Made by a program: the position numbers and the translations under genes
Notes under the pieces: model-generated
What the model saw: only the letters and a program-made list of their open reading frames with translations
Database searches by the model: none
What the model was told of the DNA's origin: nothing
Assembly (NCBI RefSeq): GCF_008728515.1
Contig: NW_022167319.1
Span: 216,001-280,000 of the forward strand
From: Papio anubis
Taxonomy: Eukaryota > Chordata > Mammalia > Primates > Cercopithecidae
Direction: 5' to 3'
DNA: 64,000 nt
Shown here: one piece after another, positions 24,606 through 36,618 of the stretch
Layout: each line of letters begins with the position of its first letter
How positions within the stretch are numbered: position 1 is the stretch's first letter

Positions 24606-25830
24606 AAAATATAATAACAATAATAAACTTTTAAAATTTAGAACAGTTTTAGATTACAGAAAAATTGCAAAGATAGTATGGAATTCCCATATATCCTGCA
24701 ACCAGTTTCCTCTATTATTAATGTCATACATTTTTATGGTTCACTTGTTATAATTAATCAGTCAATAGTGACTTGTTATCATTAACTAAAATACATACTT
24801 GATTCAGGTTTCCTTAGTTTTACCTAATGTCCTTTTTCTGTTCCAGGATCCCGTCCAGGATGCCACATTACATTTAGTCATCATGTCTTATTAGGATCTT
24901 CTTTATGACCTGAAGGCTTATTTAAATAAAAGAAAAAAGAAAAAAAGAACAGAAGATCTTCCTAGCTGACAATTTCTCAGGATTTCTTTGTATTTGATGA
25001 CAATTTTGAGTATAGGTCAGGTATTTTGTAGAATATGTCTCAATTGGGCTATGTCTTGATTAGACTGAGATTGTAAATTTGTTTTGCCTTTTTTTTTTTT
25101 TTTTTTTTGAGAAAGGGTCTCACTCTGTCACCCAAGCTGCAGTGCAGTGGAGCAATCTCAGCTAACTACAGCCTCAACCTCCCAAGCTCGAGTGATCCTC
25201 CTTCCTCAGCCTCCCAAGTAGCTGGGACCACAGGTATGTGCCACCATGCCTGGTTAATTTAAAAAAAAAAAAAAAATTTCTTTTTTAAATGGATTCTTGC
25301 TCTGTCACCCAGGCTAGAGTGCAGTGGCACGATCTCGGCTCACTGCAAGCTCAACCTCCTGGGTTCACGCCATTCTCCTGCCTCAGCCTCCCGAGTAGCT
25401 GGGACTACAGGCACCCACCACCATGCCTGGCTAATTTTTTTGTATTTTTAGTAGAGATGGGGTTTCACTGTGTTAGCCAGGATGGTCTCGATCTCCTGAC
25501 CTCGTGATCCTCCCGCCTCAGCCTCCCAAAGTACTGAGATTACAGGTGTGAGCCACCGTGCCCGGCCATTTAAAAAAAAATTTTATAGAGACAAAGTCCT
25601 ACTATGTTGCAGAAGGTGATCTTGAATCTGTGGGCTCAAATGATCCTCTCACCTCGGCCTCCTCAAGTGCTGGGATTACAGGTGTGAGCTACTAAGACCA
25701 CAGAGTAAAATGTCATTTTCATCACATCACCAGGGTCACACTAGCAACTTGACTTACTATTGTTAATGTCGACCTTAATCGCCTGGCTCAGGTTGTGTTT
25801 ATCAGGTTTCTTCACTGTGAAGGTGCCTTC
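24606..25830. mobile_element. Old L1 3' region split by Alus
   Basis: 24640-25084 contains CAGTTTTAGATTACAGAAAA, TTTTACCTAATGTCCTTTTT and AGGTATTTTGTAGAATATGT, typical of mammalian L1M 3' sequence. It continues at 25706-25830 behind the Alus. Confidence 0.5.
25087..25705 (-). repeat. Nested Alus: AluY/S in AluJ
   Basis: The older Alu occupies 25087-25262 and 25568-25705; a younger one fills 25275-25567. Confidence 0.88.
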
Positions 25831-25834
25831 TCCC

Positions 25835-26505
25835 GCTGTTATGGGCTGCATTGTGTCCCCATCCAAAATTCATATGTTGAAGTCTTAATTCCCAGTACCT
25901 CAGATATGACTATATTTGGAGACAGTGTCTTTAAAGAAGAAATTAAGTTACAGTGAAGTCGATTGCACTTAATTCAATATGACTGATGTCCTTATAAGAA
26001 GAAAAGATTAAGACACAGACAGGTACAGAGGGAAGACCATGCAGAGACACAGGGAAAACACAACCATCTATAAGCCAAGAAGTGAGGAAACCAGAAGACT
26101 CTGCCAGCCCCTTGATCTTGAACTTCTTTTTTTTTTTTTTTTTTTTTTGAGACGGAGTCTCGCGCTGTCGCCCAGGCTGGAGTGCAGTGGCGCGATCTCG
26201 GCTCACTGCAAGCTCCGCCTCCTGGGTTCACGCCATTCTCCTGCCTCAGCCTCCTGAGTAGCTGGGACTACAGGCGCCCACCACCGCGCCCGGCTAATTT
26301 TTTGTATTTTTAGTAGAGACGGGGTTTCACTGTGGTCTCGATCTCCTGACCTTGTGATCCGCCCGCCTCGGCCTCCCAAAGTGCTGGGATTACAGGCGTG
26401 AGCCACCGCGCCCGGCTGATCTTGAACTTCTAGTCAGAATTGTAAGAAAATTAATTTCTATTGTTTAAGCCACAGCTCTAGCAAACTAGTACCAGAGTCC
26501 TCTTC
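25835..26505 (+). mobile_element. MLT1-type MaLR LTR interrupted by an AluY
   Basis: Left part has TTATGGGCTGCATTGTGTCC, AAATTCATATGTTGAAGTC and CCTTATAAGAAGAAAAG. The right part resumes after the Alu with AATTTCTATTGTTTAAGCC. The AluY at 26126-26416 has the exact duplication TGATCTTGAACTTCT at 26113-26127 and 26417-26431. Confidence 0.8.
26126..26416 (-). repeat. AluY
   Basis: Near-consensus copy in an MLT1 LTR, with a small deletion (TTTCACTGTGGTCTCGATC). Exact 15-bp target duplication. Confidence 0.95.
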
Positions 26506-27261
26506 TTCATACTGTATTCTCAAAAGAAGTCACTATATGCAGCCCCCACTTAAAGACTGGGGCGTTATGCTCCACCTCCGTGAGGATGGAGTACCTAAAT
26601 TATTTAGAATTCTTCTGCGTGGGAGATTTGTCTCATCTCCCCCCTGTATTCATTCATTCAATCGTTTATTGATATCAGTATAGACATGGGTATTTATGTT
26701 ATGCTCTGGGTTATAATTCAGTTTTACTCTATCTTGTTGCTCGGATTGCTGATGCTATGGCCATGGGGAGCTCTTTCAGTTGGCTCCTCCGTCCCTTTGA
26801 CACCCTCATCATTGTGTGTTATTTGGTTTTGGTTTCGTTTGTTTTCTTCAGAGTACTTCCTTACTTTCTAGAACTATGACATGCTCCAGGCTCATCCTAT
26901 ATATTTTCTCATCCAGTCCTATAGTCAACCATTTCTCCAAGGAGCCTTTCATTGGAGAATGGTATTAGAAACCAAGATTTGGGTCTTGGTGCCACTGGGG
27001 TATCGTTGCTTCTAGGCCCTGTCAGCTAGAGAGTGAGGAAATACTGTATGTATGTTTACTAACTCATCCATGTACACATATCTGTAAGGATTTCTGTATG
27101 TGGCCCTGTGCGTCTATATTAAGGTAAATGTGAGTTCACTCTGATGTCTCCCACTTTAATTCATTACCATATGAATCATTCTAGCCTCCTCCCCTTGCTT
27201 TCTATAAACTCTCATTCAGTGAAAAACCTGAGCCTACCTTTTTAGTCAGAGAAACCAAGAC

Positions 27262-27590
27262 GGCCAGGCACAGTGGCTCACGCCTGTAATCCCAGCACTT
27301 TGGGAGGCTGAGGCAGGCACATCACAAGGTCAGGAGTTCAAGACCAGCCTGGCCAACATGGTGAAGCCCCATCTCTACTAAAAATACAAAAAAAAAATTA
27401 GCTGGGCATGGTGGTACATGCCTGTAATCCCAGCTACTCAGGAGGCTGAGGCAGGAGAATTGCTTAAACCAGGACCCAGGAGGTGGAGGTTGCAGCGAGC
27501 CGAGATCACGCCACTGCATTCCAGCCTGGGCTACAGAGCAAGACTCCGTCTCAAAAAAAAAAAGAAAAAAGAAAAAAGAAAAAAAGAAAC
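27262..27590 (+). repeat. AluS-like
   Basis: Full-length Alu with an AAAAAAG-type tail. Confidence 0.92.
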
Positions 27591-27696
27591 CAGGATAACT
27601 TTTATATGTATTATTATTATGGAGTTCAGATGAGATAATGAGAAAGTATATTGGAAACCAGACTGTGCTATACAATTTTAAGATATTATTAATCAC

Positions 27697-28019
27697 GGGT
27701 TTTTTGTTTGTTTTTTTGTTTTTTTCTTGTTTTTGAGACAGATTGTCACTCTGTCACCCAGGCTGGAGTGCAGTGGCCTTATCTCGGCTCACTGCAACTT
27801 CCACCTCCCGGGTTCAAATGATTGTCTTGCCTCAGCCTCCCGAGTAGCTGGGACTACAGGCGCCAGGCACCACGCTCGGCTAATTTTTTTTTTTTCTATT
27901 TTTAGTAGAGACGGTGTTTCACCATACTGACCAGGCTGGTCTCGAACTCCTGACCCTGTGATCCGCCCACCTTGGCCTCACAAAGTGCTGGATTACAGGT
28001 GTAGCCACTGTGCCCAGCC
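27697..28019 (-). repeat. AluS-like
   Basis: Full-length minus-strand Alu with GTTTTTTTG tail. Confidence 0.92.
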
Positions 28020-28730
28020 ATTAATCCTGTTTCTAATTCCACCTCCTCCTACATATTCTCTCCATGCCCTGGACTGCCCGTTTCTGTCATGCTGCAGGAT
28101 CCAATGGAAGCTAAATCAATAACTGAGTGGCTTCTGAAAGAGCACTTTGATAGGGAACAAAATGAAGTTAGGGTCAGCCAGAAAGGATGAGTAACTCAAC
28201 GATCAGGACTGTAAGAATGTATTGATATATTTGGGTATACAGTACTACCTGGCTGTAAGGGCCTCTTTTCATAACTTAAGGCATAGCAAATCAAAATGAA
28301 TAAGGAGATATTGGATTCTTATAACTCTCTGAAGTTCTCACACACTAAAGTGGGTGACTGACAACATTGCAGTGTTGTAGTGAAGAGGCATATCAGAAGG
28401 TGTGACAGCTGTCATATTTATGTTTGTCTGTCATCTTTTCTATAATTAGGGGAATTTCTGTATTAGTCCTGCCTCCTGATAAAAATACCAGACTCAAATG
28501 TTCATCTCTTTTATAGCTCGATGCAGTCATATAACCTAGGCTCTAGCAACCTAGATTCTAGCAACCTTGATTCCTCTGTACAAGACAGGATTCAAAAGTG
28601 AGAAATGTGAGGAAAGAGGCTCTTCCCAGAACTTCCAGTGATCATAGCAGCAGAGATGAACAAATCTGGGGGATAACAGCGATTACAGCAAGGTTGGGCT
28701 CCTGACTTTCAGTTTTTTGTGGTGGCAATA

Positions 28731-28746
28731 GCAGCAGCAGCAGCAG
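28731..28746. repeat. Short CAG run
   Basis: Five GCA/CAG units. It is in intergenic sequence and too short to be notable on its own. Confidence 0.9.
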
Positions 28747-28865
28747 TTTCCACGATCAGACCATTGCTGTAACGTGTTTCTGGGGTTGCTCCTGGAAGAT
28801 TTACATAAGGCTGTTTCTCCCGTCTTTCCAACAATTTTGTAAGACATCCAGTAACTTTTAGTTTG

Positions 28866-29190
28866 TTTGTTTATTGAGATGACGTCTCGCTCTTCTTGTT
28901 TTAAAAGGCCCTGTCTCACTCTGTCGCCCAGCTGGAGTGCAGTGGTGTGATCATGGCTCACTGCAGCCTCGACCTCGCTGGGCTCAGGTGATCTTCCGCC
29001 TCAGCCTCCCGAGTAGCTGGGACTACAGGCATGTGCCACCACACCCAGCTACTTTTTCTATTTTTTGTGGAGATGGAGGTTTTATCATGGTGGTCAGGCT
29101 GGCCTCGAACTCCTGGGCTCAAGCATACCACCCACCTCAACCTCCCAAAGAGCTGGGATTACCATCGTAAGCCACGATTTCTGGTCATGA
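28866..29190 (-). repeat. AluJ-like with tail-side rearrangement
   Basis: GAGATGACGTCTCGCTCTTC is followed by a spacer and a second CCTGTCTCACTCTGTCGCCC, a partial duplication of the Alu end. Confidence 0.85.
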
Positions 29191-29324
29191 GCCGGTAGCT
29201 TCTGATAAATCTTTATCTGGTTAAATGAGCCAGAATTACATATTTGTGATTAATAACCCTGACCATTATAGAGTGGTATACTAGGGGTCAATGGAAATGA
29301 CTATAATCTCAAGAATACAGTGTT

Positions 29325-29405
29325 TTCCAGAAAGTATTTACTGGGTACTCACTGTGACTGGGCACTGGACTGAGGGCTACAGCAAAATAATAAGACACTA
29401 GAAGG
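29325..29405 (+). repeat. L2/MIR fragment
   Basis: TATTTACTGGGTACTCACTG followed by GGGCACTGGACTGAGGGCTA fits an L2 tail. Confidence 0.5.
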
Positions 29406-29695
29406 GATAGTAACGGAATGAAAGTACTTAAAGTACTTGTGATTCAGTGCTAAAACAGTGTTTCATGGAAATAGTTATTGTTTCAGAGGATGGAGCAATT
29501 AACTTGCTGTGGGGAAAAGAAATATTCAGCTTTCACAGAGGTGATGTTTAAGTTCTAAAATATAAGTAGTAACATATAAACAGATATCACCAACTCAGAC
29601 AAGCCATGGATTGGAGAAGGATATTTATGATGCATATAACTATCAAATAATTTTTTAAAATAAAGAACTTCCACCACTTCTAGGCAACCTGACTG

Positions 29696-30073
29696 ATATG
29701 GTTTAGCTGTGTCCCCACCCAAATCTCATCTTAAATTGTAAGCCAAATTGTAATCCCCACCTGTGAGGGAGGGACCTGGTGGGAGTTGATTGAATCACAG
29801 GGCTAGTTTTCCCCATGCTGTTCTCGTGGTAGTGAGTGAGTTCTCACGAGAACTGGTTGTTTGATAAGTGTCTGCACTTCTCCATTCTTGCTCTCTCTCT
29901 CCTGCTTCCTTGTGAAGAAGGTACTTGCCTCCCCTTTGCCTTCTGCCATGATTGTAAGTTTTCTGAAGTATCCCCAGCCATGTGAAACTGTGAGTCAATT
30001 AAACCTCTTTCCTTTATAAATTACCCAGTCTCAGGTAGTATCTATAGCAGTGTGAAAACAGACTAATACACTA
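29696..30073 (+). mobile_element. Solo THE1-type MaLR LTR
   Basis: Starts TGATATGGTTTAGCTGTGTC and ends GTGAAAACAGACTAATACA, the THE1 LTR ends. It is flanked by CTGAC on the left and CTAAC on the right, a 5-bp target duplication with one mismatch. AATTAAACCTC precedes the usual LTR polyadenylation region. Confidence 0.85.
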
Positions 30074-30230
30074 ACCTAAGACATGGACAAAAAGCAATAG
30101 CTGCCATTCATGTAATCCAGAAAATAATGAATTCAGTTCAGAGTTTTCTGTAGCAAAAAAACAAACAAAACCCCACAAAAAACTCTACAGATGCTTGATA
30201 TGACAGAAGATATTAAAATATTATGGCTAG

Positions 30231-30523
30231 CTGGGCACGGTGGCTCACACCTGTAATCCCAGCACTTTGAGAGGACGAGGCAGGTGAATCACCTGAGGTC
30301 GGGAGTTCGCAACCAGCCTGACCAACACGGAGAAACCCCATCTTTACTGAAAATACAAAATTAGCCAGTCATGGTGGCACATGCCTGTATTCCCAGGTAC
30401 TTGGGAGGCTGAGACAAGAGAATTGCTTGAACCTGGGAGGCAGAGGTTGTGATGAGCCGAGATCGCACCATTGCACTCCAGCTTGGGCAACAAAAGCGAA
30501 ACTTTGTCTTGAAAAAAAAAAAT
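30231..30523 (+). repeat. AluS-like
   Basis: Full-length Alu between the two oppositely oriented THE1 LTRs. Confidence 0.92.
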
Positions 30524-31523
30524 CATTGTGACTGTGATAGAGGCCAAGAGTACAACGGAAAAAAATAATTAGAAACACCAGGTGTGTTGCTCCATTCTCA
30601 TAGTGCTATGAAGAACTACCCAAGGTTGGATAATTAATAAAGAAAAGAGATTTAATTGATTCACAGTTTCACATGGCTGGGGAGGCCTAAGGAAACTTAC
30701 TATTATGGTGGAAGGCACCTGTTCACAGGGCAGCAGGAGAGAGCATAAGTGCAAGCAGGGGAAATGCCAGATGCTTATAAAACCATCAGATCTCCTGAGA
30801 ACTCACCTGCTGTTTCAAGAACAGCATTGGGGAAATGACCCCCATGATTCAATTACCTCCCATGGGGTCCCACTCATGACAAGTGGGGATTATGGGACTA
30901 CAATTCAAGATGAGATTTGGGTGGGGACACAAAGCCTAACCATAGCATTCCGCTCCTGGACCCTCCCAATCTCATGTCCTCACATTTCAAAACACAATCA
31001 TGCCCTTCCAACAGTCCCACAGATTCTTAACTAATTCTAGCTTTAACCCAAAAGTCCTAGTCCAAAGTCTCATATGAGACAAGGAAAATCCCTTCTGCCT
31101 ATGAGTCTACAAAATCAAAAGCAAGTTAGTTAGTTCCTAGATACGATGGGGATACCTGCAATGCATAAATAATACTCATTCCAAATGAAAGAAATTGGCC
31201 AAAACAAAGGGGCTACAGGCCCCATGCAAGTCTAAAATCCAATATGGCAGTCATTAAACCTTAAAGTTCCAAAATGATCTCTTTTGACTCCATGTCTCAT
31301 ATCCAGGTCACACTCATGCAAGAGGTGGGTTCCCATGGCCTTGGGCAGCTCCACCGCTGTGGTTTTGCAGGATATAGCCCTTTTCTCAGCTGTTTTCACA
31401 GGCTGGTGTTAAGTGCCTGTGGTTCTTCACAGGGTACAAGCTGTTGGTGGATCTACCATGCTGGGGTCTGGAGGACAGTGGCCCTCTTCTCACAACCCCA
31501 GAAGGCAGTTCCCCAGTGGGGAC

Positions 31524-32333
31524 TCAGAGTGGGGGCTCTGACCTCACTTTTCCCTTCTGCACTGCCCTAGCAGAGGTTCTCCATGAGGGCCCTGCTCCTG
31601 CAGCAGTCTTCTGCCTGGACATCCAGGCATTTCCATACATCCTCTGAAATCTAGATGGAGATTCCCGAACCTCAATTCTTGACTTCTGTGCACCCACGGG
31701 AAATTGCCAAAGCTTGGGCTTTGCACTCTCTGAAGCAACAGGCTGAGCTGTACTTTGACCTGTTTTAGCCATGGCTGGAGCAGCTGGGATGCAGTCCAGA
31801 GGCTGCACACAGCAGGGGGGCCCTGGACCCGGCCCAGGAAACCATGTTTTCCTCCTAGGCCTCCAGGTCTGTGATGGGAGGGGCTGCCATGAAGGTCTCT
31901 GACATGACCTGGAGACATTTTCCCCATTGTCTTGGTAATTAACATTCAGCTCCTTGTTGCTTATGCAAATTTCTGCTGCCAGCTTGAGTTTCTCCCCAGA
32001 AAATGGGTTTTTCTTGTCTATTGCATCGTCAGGCAGCAAATTTTCCAAACTTTTATGCTCTGCTTCCTCTTGAGTGCTTTGCCACTTAGAAATTTCTTCT
32101 ACCAGATACCCTAAATCATCTCTCTCAAGTCCAAAGTTCCACAGATCTCTTGGGCAGCGGCAAAATGCCACCAGTCTCTTTGCATGCCAAGAGTGACTTT
32201 TACTCCAGTCCCCAACAAGTTCCTTATCTCCATCTGAGACCACTTCAGCCTGGACTTTATTGCCCATATCACTATCAGCATTTTGGTCAAAGCCATTCAA
32301 CAAGTTTCTAAGAAGTTCTAAAATTTCCCACAT
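31524..32333 (-). pseudogene. Open frame of 269 codons in the THE1 internal region
   Basis: This minus-strand frame is the longest in the window and lies wholly inside THE1-int, so it represents the degenerate gag-related region known from MaLR elements. It has an acidic N-terminal half and a proline- and basic-rich C-terminal half (a PGPGPG stretch near residue 170). I see no zinc knuckle, protease or polymerase motif. There is no splice or promoter evidence for expression; I regard it as a remnant that happens to be open. Confidence 0.5.
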
Positions 32334-32471
32334 TCTTTCTGTCTTCTGAGCCCTCCAAGTCTCCAGGAAGTTCCAGACTTTCCCACATTTTCCTGTCTTC
32401 TTCTGAGCCCTCCAAACTGTTCCAACCTCTGCCTGTTACCAGTTCCAAAGTCACTTCCACATTTTTGGTAT

Positions 32472-32474
32472 TCT

Positions 32475-32515
<41 letters not shown>

Positions 32516-32818
32516 GAGATGGAGTCTTGCTCTGTCACCCAGGCTGGAGTGCAGTGGTGCGGTCTCAGCTCACTGCAAGCTCCACCTCCTAGGTTCACAA
32601 CATTCTTCTGCCTCAGCCTCCCGAGTAGCTGGGACTACAAGTGCCCGCCACCATGCCCAGCTAATTTTTTTTTGGTACTTTTTTAGTGTACAAATGCCAT
32701 CAAGCAGGGGCTCAACCACTGTGTTAGCCAGGATGGTCTTGATCTCCTGACCTTGTGATTCGCCTGCCTCGGCCTCCCAGACTGCTGGGATTACAGGCGT
32801 GAGCCACCATGCCCGGCC
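32472..32818 (-). repeat. AluY carrying a foreign 28-bp insertion
   Basis: A young Alu whose segment after TTTTTTAGT is replaced: the expected AGAGACGGGGTTTCAC is missing and 32691-32718 holds sequence that is not Alu. The normal Alu resumes with TGTTAGCCAGGATGGTC. Confidence 0.92.
32475..32516. repeat. (GTT)14 microsatellite
   Basis: Fourteen GTT units form the tail side of the minus-strand AluY that follows; on the Alu strand they are an expanded A-rich tail. Confidence 0.95.
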
Positions 32819-33465
32819 ATTTTCAGTATTCTTATAGCAGTGCCCCACTACCTCAGTACCAATTTACTGTATTAGTTCATTCTCGTGCTGCTCTGAAGAG
32901 ATACCTAAGGTGGAGTAATTTATAAATAAAAGAAGTTTAATTGACTCACAGTTTTGCGTAGCTAGGGAGGCCTCAAGAAACTTATAATCATGGCAGAAGG
33001 CACCTCTTCACAGGGTGGCAGGAGAGAGAATGAGTGCAAGCAGGGGAAATGCCAGACAGTATAAACTGATCTGCAGTGACTTATATCAACCTAAAGATAG
33101 TGAGAGGAACTACTAATAATGGTTATAAGATAGAATGCAAATGTTATCAAACTTGATAATGTAATTATAAAAACACACATGACAAAACTTAAGAGAAGGG
33201 TAGAGAGTCAAAGAGAAATAATAAGGGCCTTAATATTGCCATCTTATACAATAGAGAGCCAAGAAACACTGTCTACAGCTAATGAAATAAGAAAGATAAA
33301 ACTGTATTATTAAATATTATAAAGGAAGCCTATAAAGGAATCAAAAATAGTGATATTATGACACTAGAAGAAGGATGGGGAAAAAAGGAGGTGGGAAATG
33401 TTGTGAGCAAGATCATCATCTATTGGTCTGGAAAGCCATTAATTAATTATTAATATTATTAATAT

Positions 33466-33761
33466 GTATTTTTTTAGAGACAGGATCTTGTTCTGTTACC
33501 CAGGTTGGAGTGCAGTGGCACGATCATATCTCACTTCAGCCTCATACTCCCAGGCTCAGACAATTCTCCTGCCTCAGCCTTCTGAGTAGCTAGGACTACA
33601 CACCACCATGCCCAGCTAATTGGAAATTTTCTGTTTTTCTTTTAGAGATGGATTCTCACTATGTTGCCCAGGTTGGTCTGAACTCCTGACCTCAAGCAAT
33701 CCTCCTACCTCAACCTCCCAAAGTCCCGGATTCCAGGTATGAACCACTGCACCTGGCCCCC
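33466..33761 (-). repeat. AluJ-like
   Basis: Diverged minus-strand Alu. Confidence 0.9.
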
Positions 33762-34566
33762 ATTAATGTATGTCTAAAGTTAAATTAAGAAAACAAGAAA
33801 CAGTGGTATAAAATACTATTGAGAGATATGGAGGCAACTACCAGAAAAAAACCAAAAACACAAAATAGTTTGAGTGTTCCAAGTAGTTCTCCCTCTTGAA
33901 AGCTAAACTTGGTGGCAGAGAGGTGTATTTTGTAATTCTTGGGTTTTCACAATGTCCTTCTGTGGTATTCACTTCAGAATCACATGCAAGAACAATATTT
34001 GATGAAAAAGATGAGAGGAGCAGAAAATGAAGTGTAATGGCAATTTAGAACCAACTTTCAGTTCTATCATTCTATATCATATTTTTTACCCTATGGTTGA
34101 GCCCCTGCTTGATGGCATTTGCTGCATTTTGTTCTCTTAAAAAAAAATAGTTATGGTAGTTATGAATTTAAGCAATGATCCCAAAGAAACTACTTTTACA
34201 TTTTGAGATCCTTTCTGGATCTGCTAACGTACTTAAATGCTTTTACAAAGTTGTAAAGACCCTTCTGAACCCTCAGCACACTTCTCAAACCTCTCCCCTC
34301 TTCCCTTCATACCCCACCCTGGAAAATGACCTTACCAACCTTTCTCCTGTGGATGGAACTCAGGTCATTTAGCAGGCACTGTCCTCTACTGTCCCTTGTC
34401 CCCACCTGACCTTTAGTCACTCACCACTGACTGAAAGACATGCTAAGGCTGGTCATCCCAGCGCTTGCCCTCTTGCCTCCTCTCTGTCTTTGGTTTGCCT
34501 TTCATACTTTTTGTTTTGCCTATAACCATAATGAAATCTTTCCTACATTTAAAAGCAAAACCAAAA

Positions 34567-35205
34567 ACTTTTTTTTTTTTTTTTTTTTTTTTGAGACAGC
34601 ATCTCACTCTGTCACCCAAGCTGGAGTGCAGTGGTGTGATCATGACTCACTGCATCCTTGACCTCCTGGGCTCAAGGGATTCTCCCACTTCAGCCTCCTA
34701 AGTAGCTGGGACCACAGATGTATGCTACCATGCCTGGCTACTTTTGGGGTTATTTTTGTTTTTATTTATTTTTTGAGACAGAGTCTCACTTTGTTGCCTG
34801 GGCTGCAGTGCGGTGGCACAATCTCGGCTCACTGCAACCTCCACCTCCTGGGTTCAAGCAGTTCTCCTACCTCAGCCTCCCGAGTAGCTGGGATTACAGG
34901 TGCACGCCACCATGCCCAGCTATTTTTTTGTATTTTTTAGTAGAGATAGGGTTTCACCATGTTGGCCAGGCTGCTCTCAAACTCCTGACCTTAAGTGATT
35001 CACCTGCCATGGCCTCCCAAAGTGCTGGGATTACAGGCGTGAGGTGGGATACAGTGATGTCTGGCCCTTGGCTAATTTTAAATTGTTTTGTAGAGATAGT
35101 CTCAATGTGTTGCCCAGGCTGGTCTCAAACTTCGGGGCTCAAGTGATCCTCCCACCTCAGCCTCCCAAAGTGTTGCGATTACAGATATGAGCCACCTCAC
35201 CCAGC
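34567..35205 (-). repeat. Nested Alus: AluS in AluJ
   Basis: Older copy at 34567-34742 and 35065-35205; younger copy at about 34765-35045. Confidence 0.85.
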
Positions 35206-35388
35206 CTCTTTCACTAACTTTGAGCCTGGTTTGTTCATGCTTTTCTAGTTCTTTGAGGTGTATTATTAGATTGTTCATTTGGAAGCTTTCTACTTTTTTG
35301 TTGTAGGTGTTTATTGCTATAAACTTCCCTCTCAGCACTGCTTTTGCTGTATCCCATAGGTTTGCTATGTTGTGTGTTTCTTTCTTTC

Positions 35389-35977
35389 TGCCTTTTTTTT
35401 TCAGACAAAGTCTTGCTCTTGTCCCCCAGGCTGGAGTGCGATGGCACGATCTCGGCTCACTGCAACCTCCGCCTCCTGGGTTCAAGTGATTCTCCTGCCC
35501 CAGCCTCCCAAGTAGCTGGGATTACAGCCGCCTGCCACCACGCCCAGCTAATTTTGTATTTTCAGTAGAGACGGGGTTTCACCATGTTGGCCAGGCTGGT
35601 GTCGAACTCCTGACCTCAGGTGATCCGCCCGCCTCAGCCTCCCAAAGTGCTGGTATTACAGGCATGAACCACTTTTTTTTTTTTTTTTTTTTTTTTGAGA
35701 CAGGGTTTGTCTTTGTCACCCGGGCTGGAGGTGCAGTGGCTTGATCATGGCAATACTCCAGCCTCAACCTCCTGGACTCAAGCCATTGGTCTTAGCCTCC
35801 CACATAGCTGGGACTACAGTGTGCATCACTACACCTGGATAGTTTTTAAAGTTTTTTGTAGAGATGGAGTGTCACCATGTTGCCCAGGCTGGTCTCAAAA
35901 TCCTGGGCTCAAGTGATCCTCCTGCCTTGGCCTCCCAAAGTGCTGGGATTACAGGCATGAGCAACCTTGCCTGGCTA
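35389..35977 (-). repeat. Two adjacent minus-strand Alus in an L1
   Basis: Copies at 35389-35671 (AluS-like) and 35672-35977 (AluJ-like), joined by a T-run. Confidence 0.9.
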
Positions 35978-36317
35978 GTATGTTGTGTTTCAATTTTCAT
36001 TTGTTTCAGGAAATATTTTTATTTCCTCCTTAATTTCTTCCTTGACTCAATGGTCATTCAAAAGCATGTTGTTTAATTTCCACTGTATTTTTGCAGTTTC
36101 CCAGGTTCCTCTTGTTACTGATTTCCAGTTTTATTCCACTGTGGTCTGAAAAGATACTTGATTTTTAAAAACTTGTTGTGACTTGCTTTGTGTCATAACA
36201 TATGATCTATCCTGCAGAATGTTCCGTGTGCTAATGGGAATATATATTTTGTAACTGTTGGATAAAATGTGCTGTAAATGTCTGTTAGGTCCATTTGGTC
36301 TACGTGCAGCTTTTTGT

Positions 36318-36618
36318 TTTTATTTTTATTTTTTTTTGAGATAGAGTCTCACTCTGTTACCCAGGCTGGAGTGTATTGGCATGAGCTCAGCTCACTGCAA
36401 CCTCTGCCTCCCCAATTCAAGAGATTCCCCTGCCTCAGCCACCTGAGTAGCTGGGATTACAGGTGCATGCCACCATGTCAGGCTCATTTTTGTATTCTTA
36501 GCAGAAATGGGGTTTCACCATGTTGGCCAGGCTGGTCTCAAACTCCTGACCTTAAGTGATCCACCTGCCTTGGCCTCCTGAAGTGCTGGGATTACAGGAG
36601 TGAGCCACCAAACCTAAC
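36318..36618 (-). repeat. AluS-like in an L1
   Basis: Full-length minus-strand Alu within L1 ORF2 sequence. Confidence 0.92.

Larger units (their letters stand above)
30583..33062 (-). mobile_element. THE1-type MaLR element with internal region, inverted, 5' LTR truncated
   Basis: On the minus strand a partial LTR (33062-32868) is followed by internal sequence and a complete 3' LTR (about 30947-30583, whose end reads TGTGTTGCTCCATTCTCATAG on the plus strand). Directly after the 5' LTR the internal part begins AATTGGTACTGAGGTAGTGG, as in THE1-int. An AluY with a GTT tail is inserted at 32472-32818. An imperfect direct repeat of about 50 bases (CCCACATT...CTTCTGAGCCCTCCAA) lies at 32330-32420. 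The internal region holds a long open frame listed separately. Ancient endogenous retrovirus-like remnant without envelope. Confidence 0.85.

Noticed and set aside
34718..35146. 142-codon frame and many similar ones (for example 27322-27696, 61747-62220)
   Set aside because: They are translations of Alu elements, with the typical GVQWHDLGSLQ and FSCLSLPSSWDYR wording.
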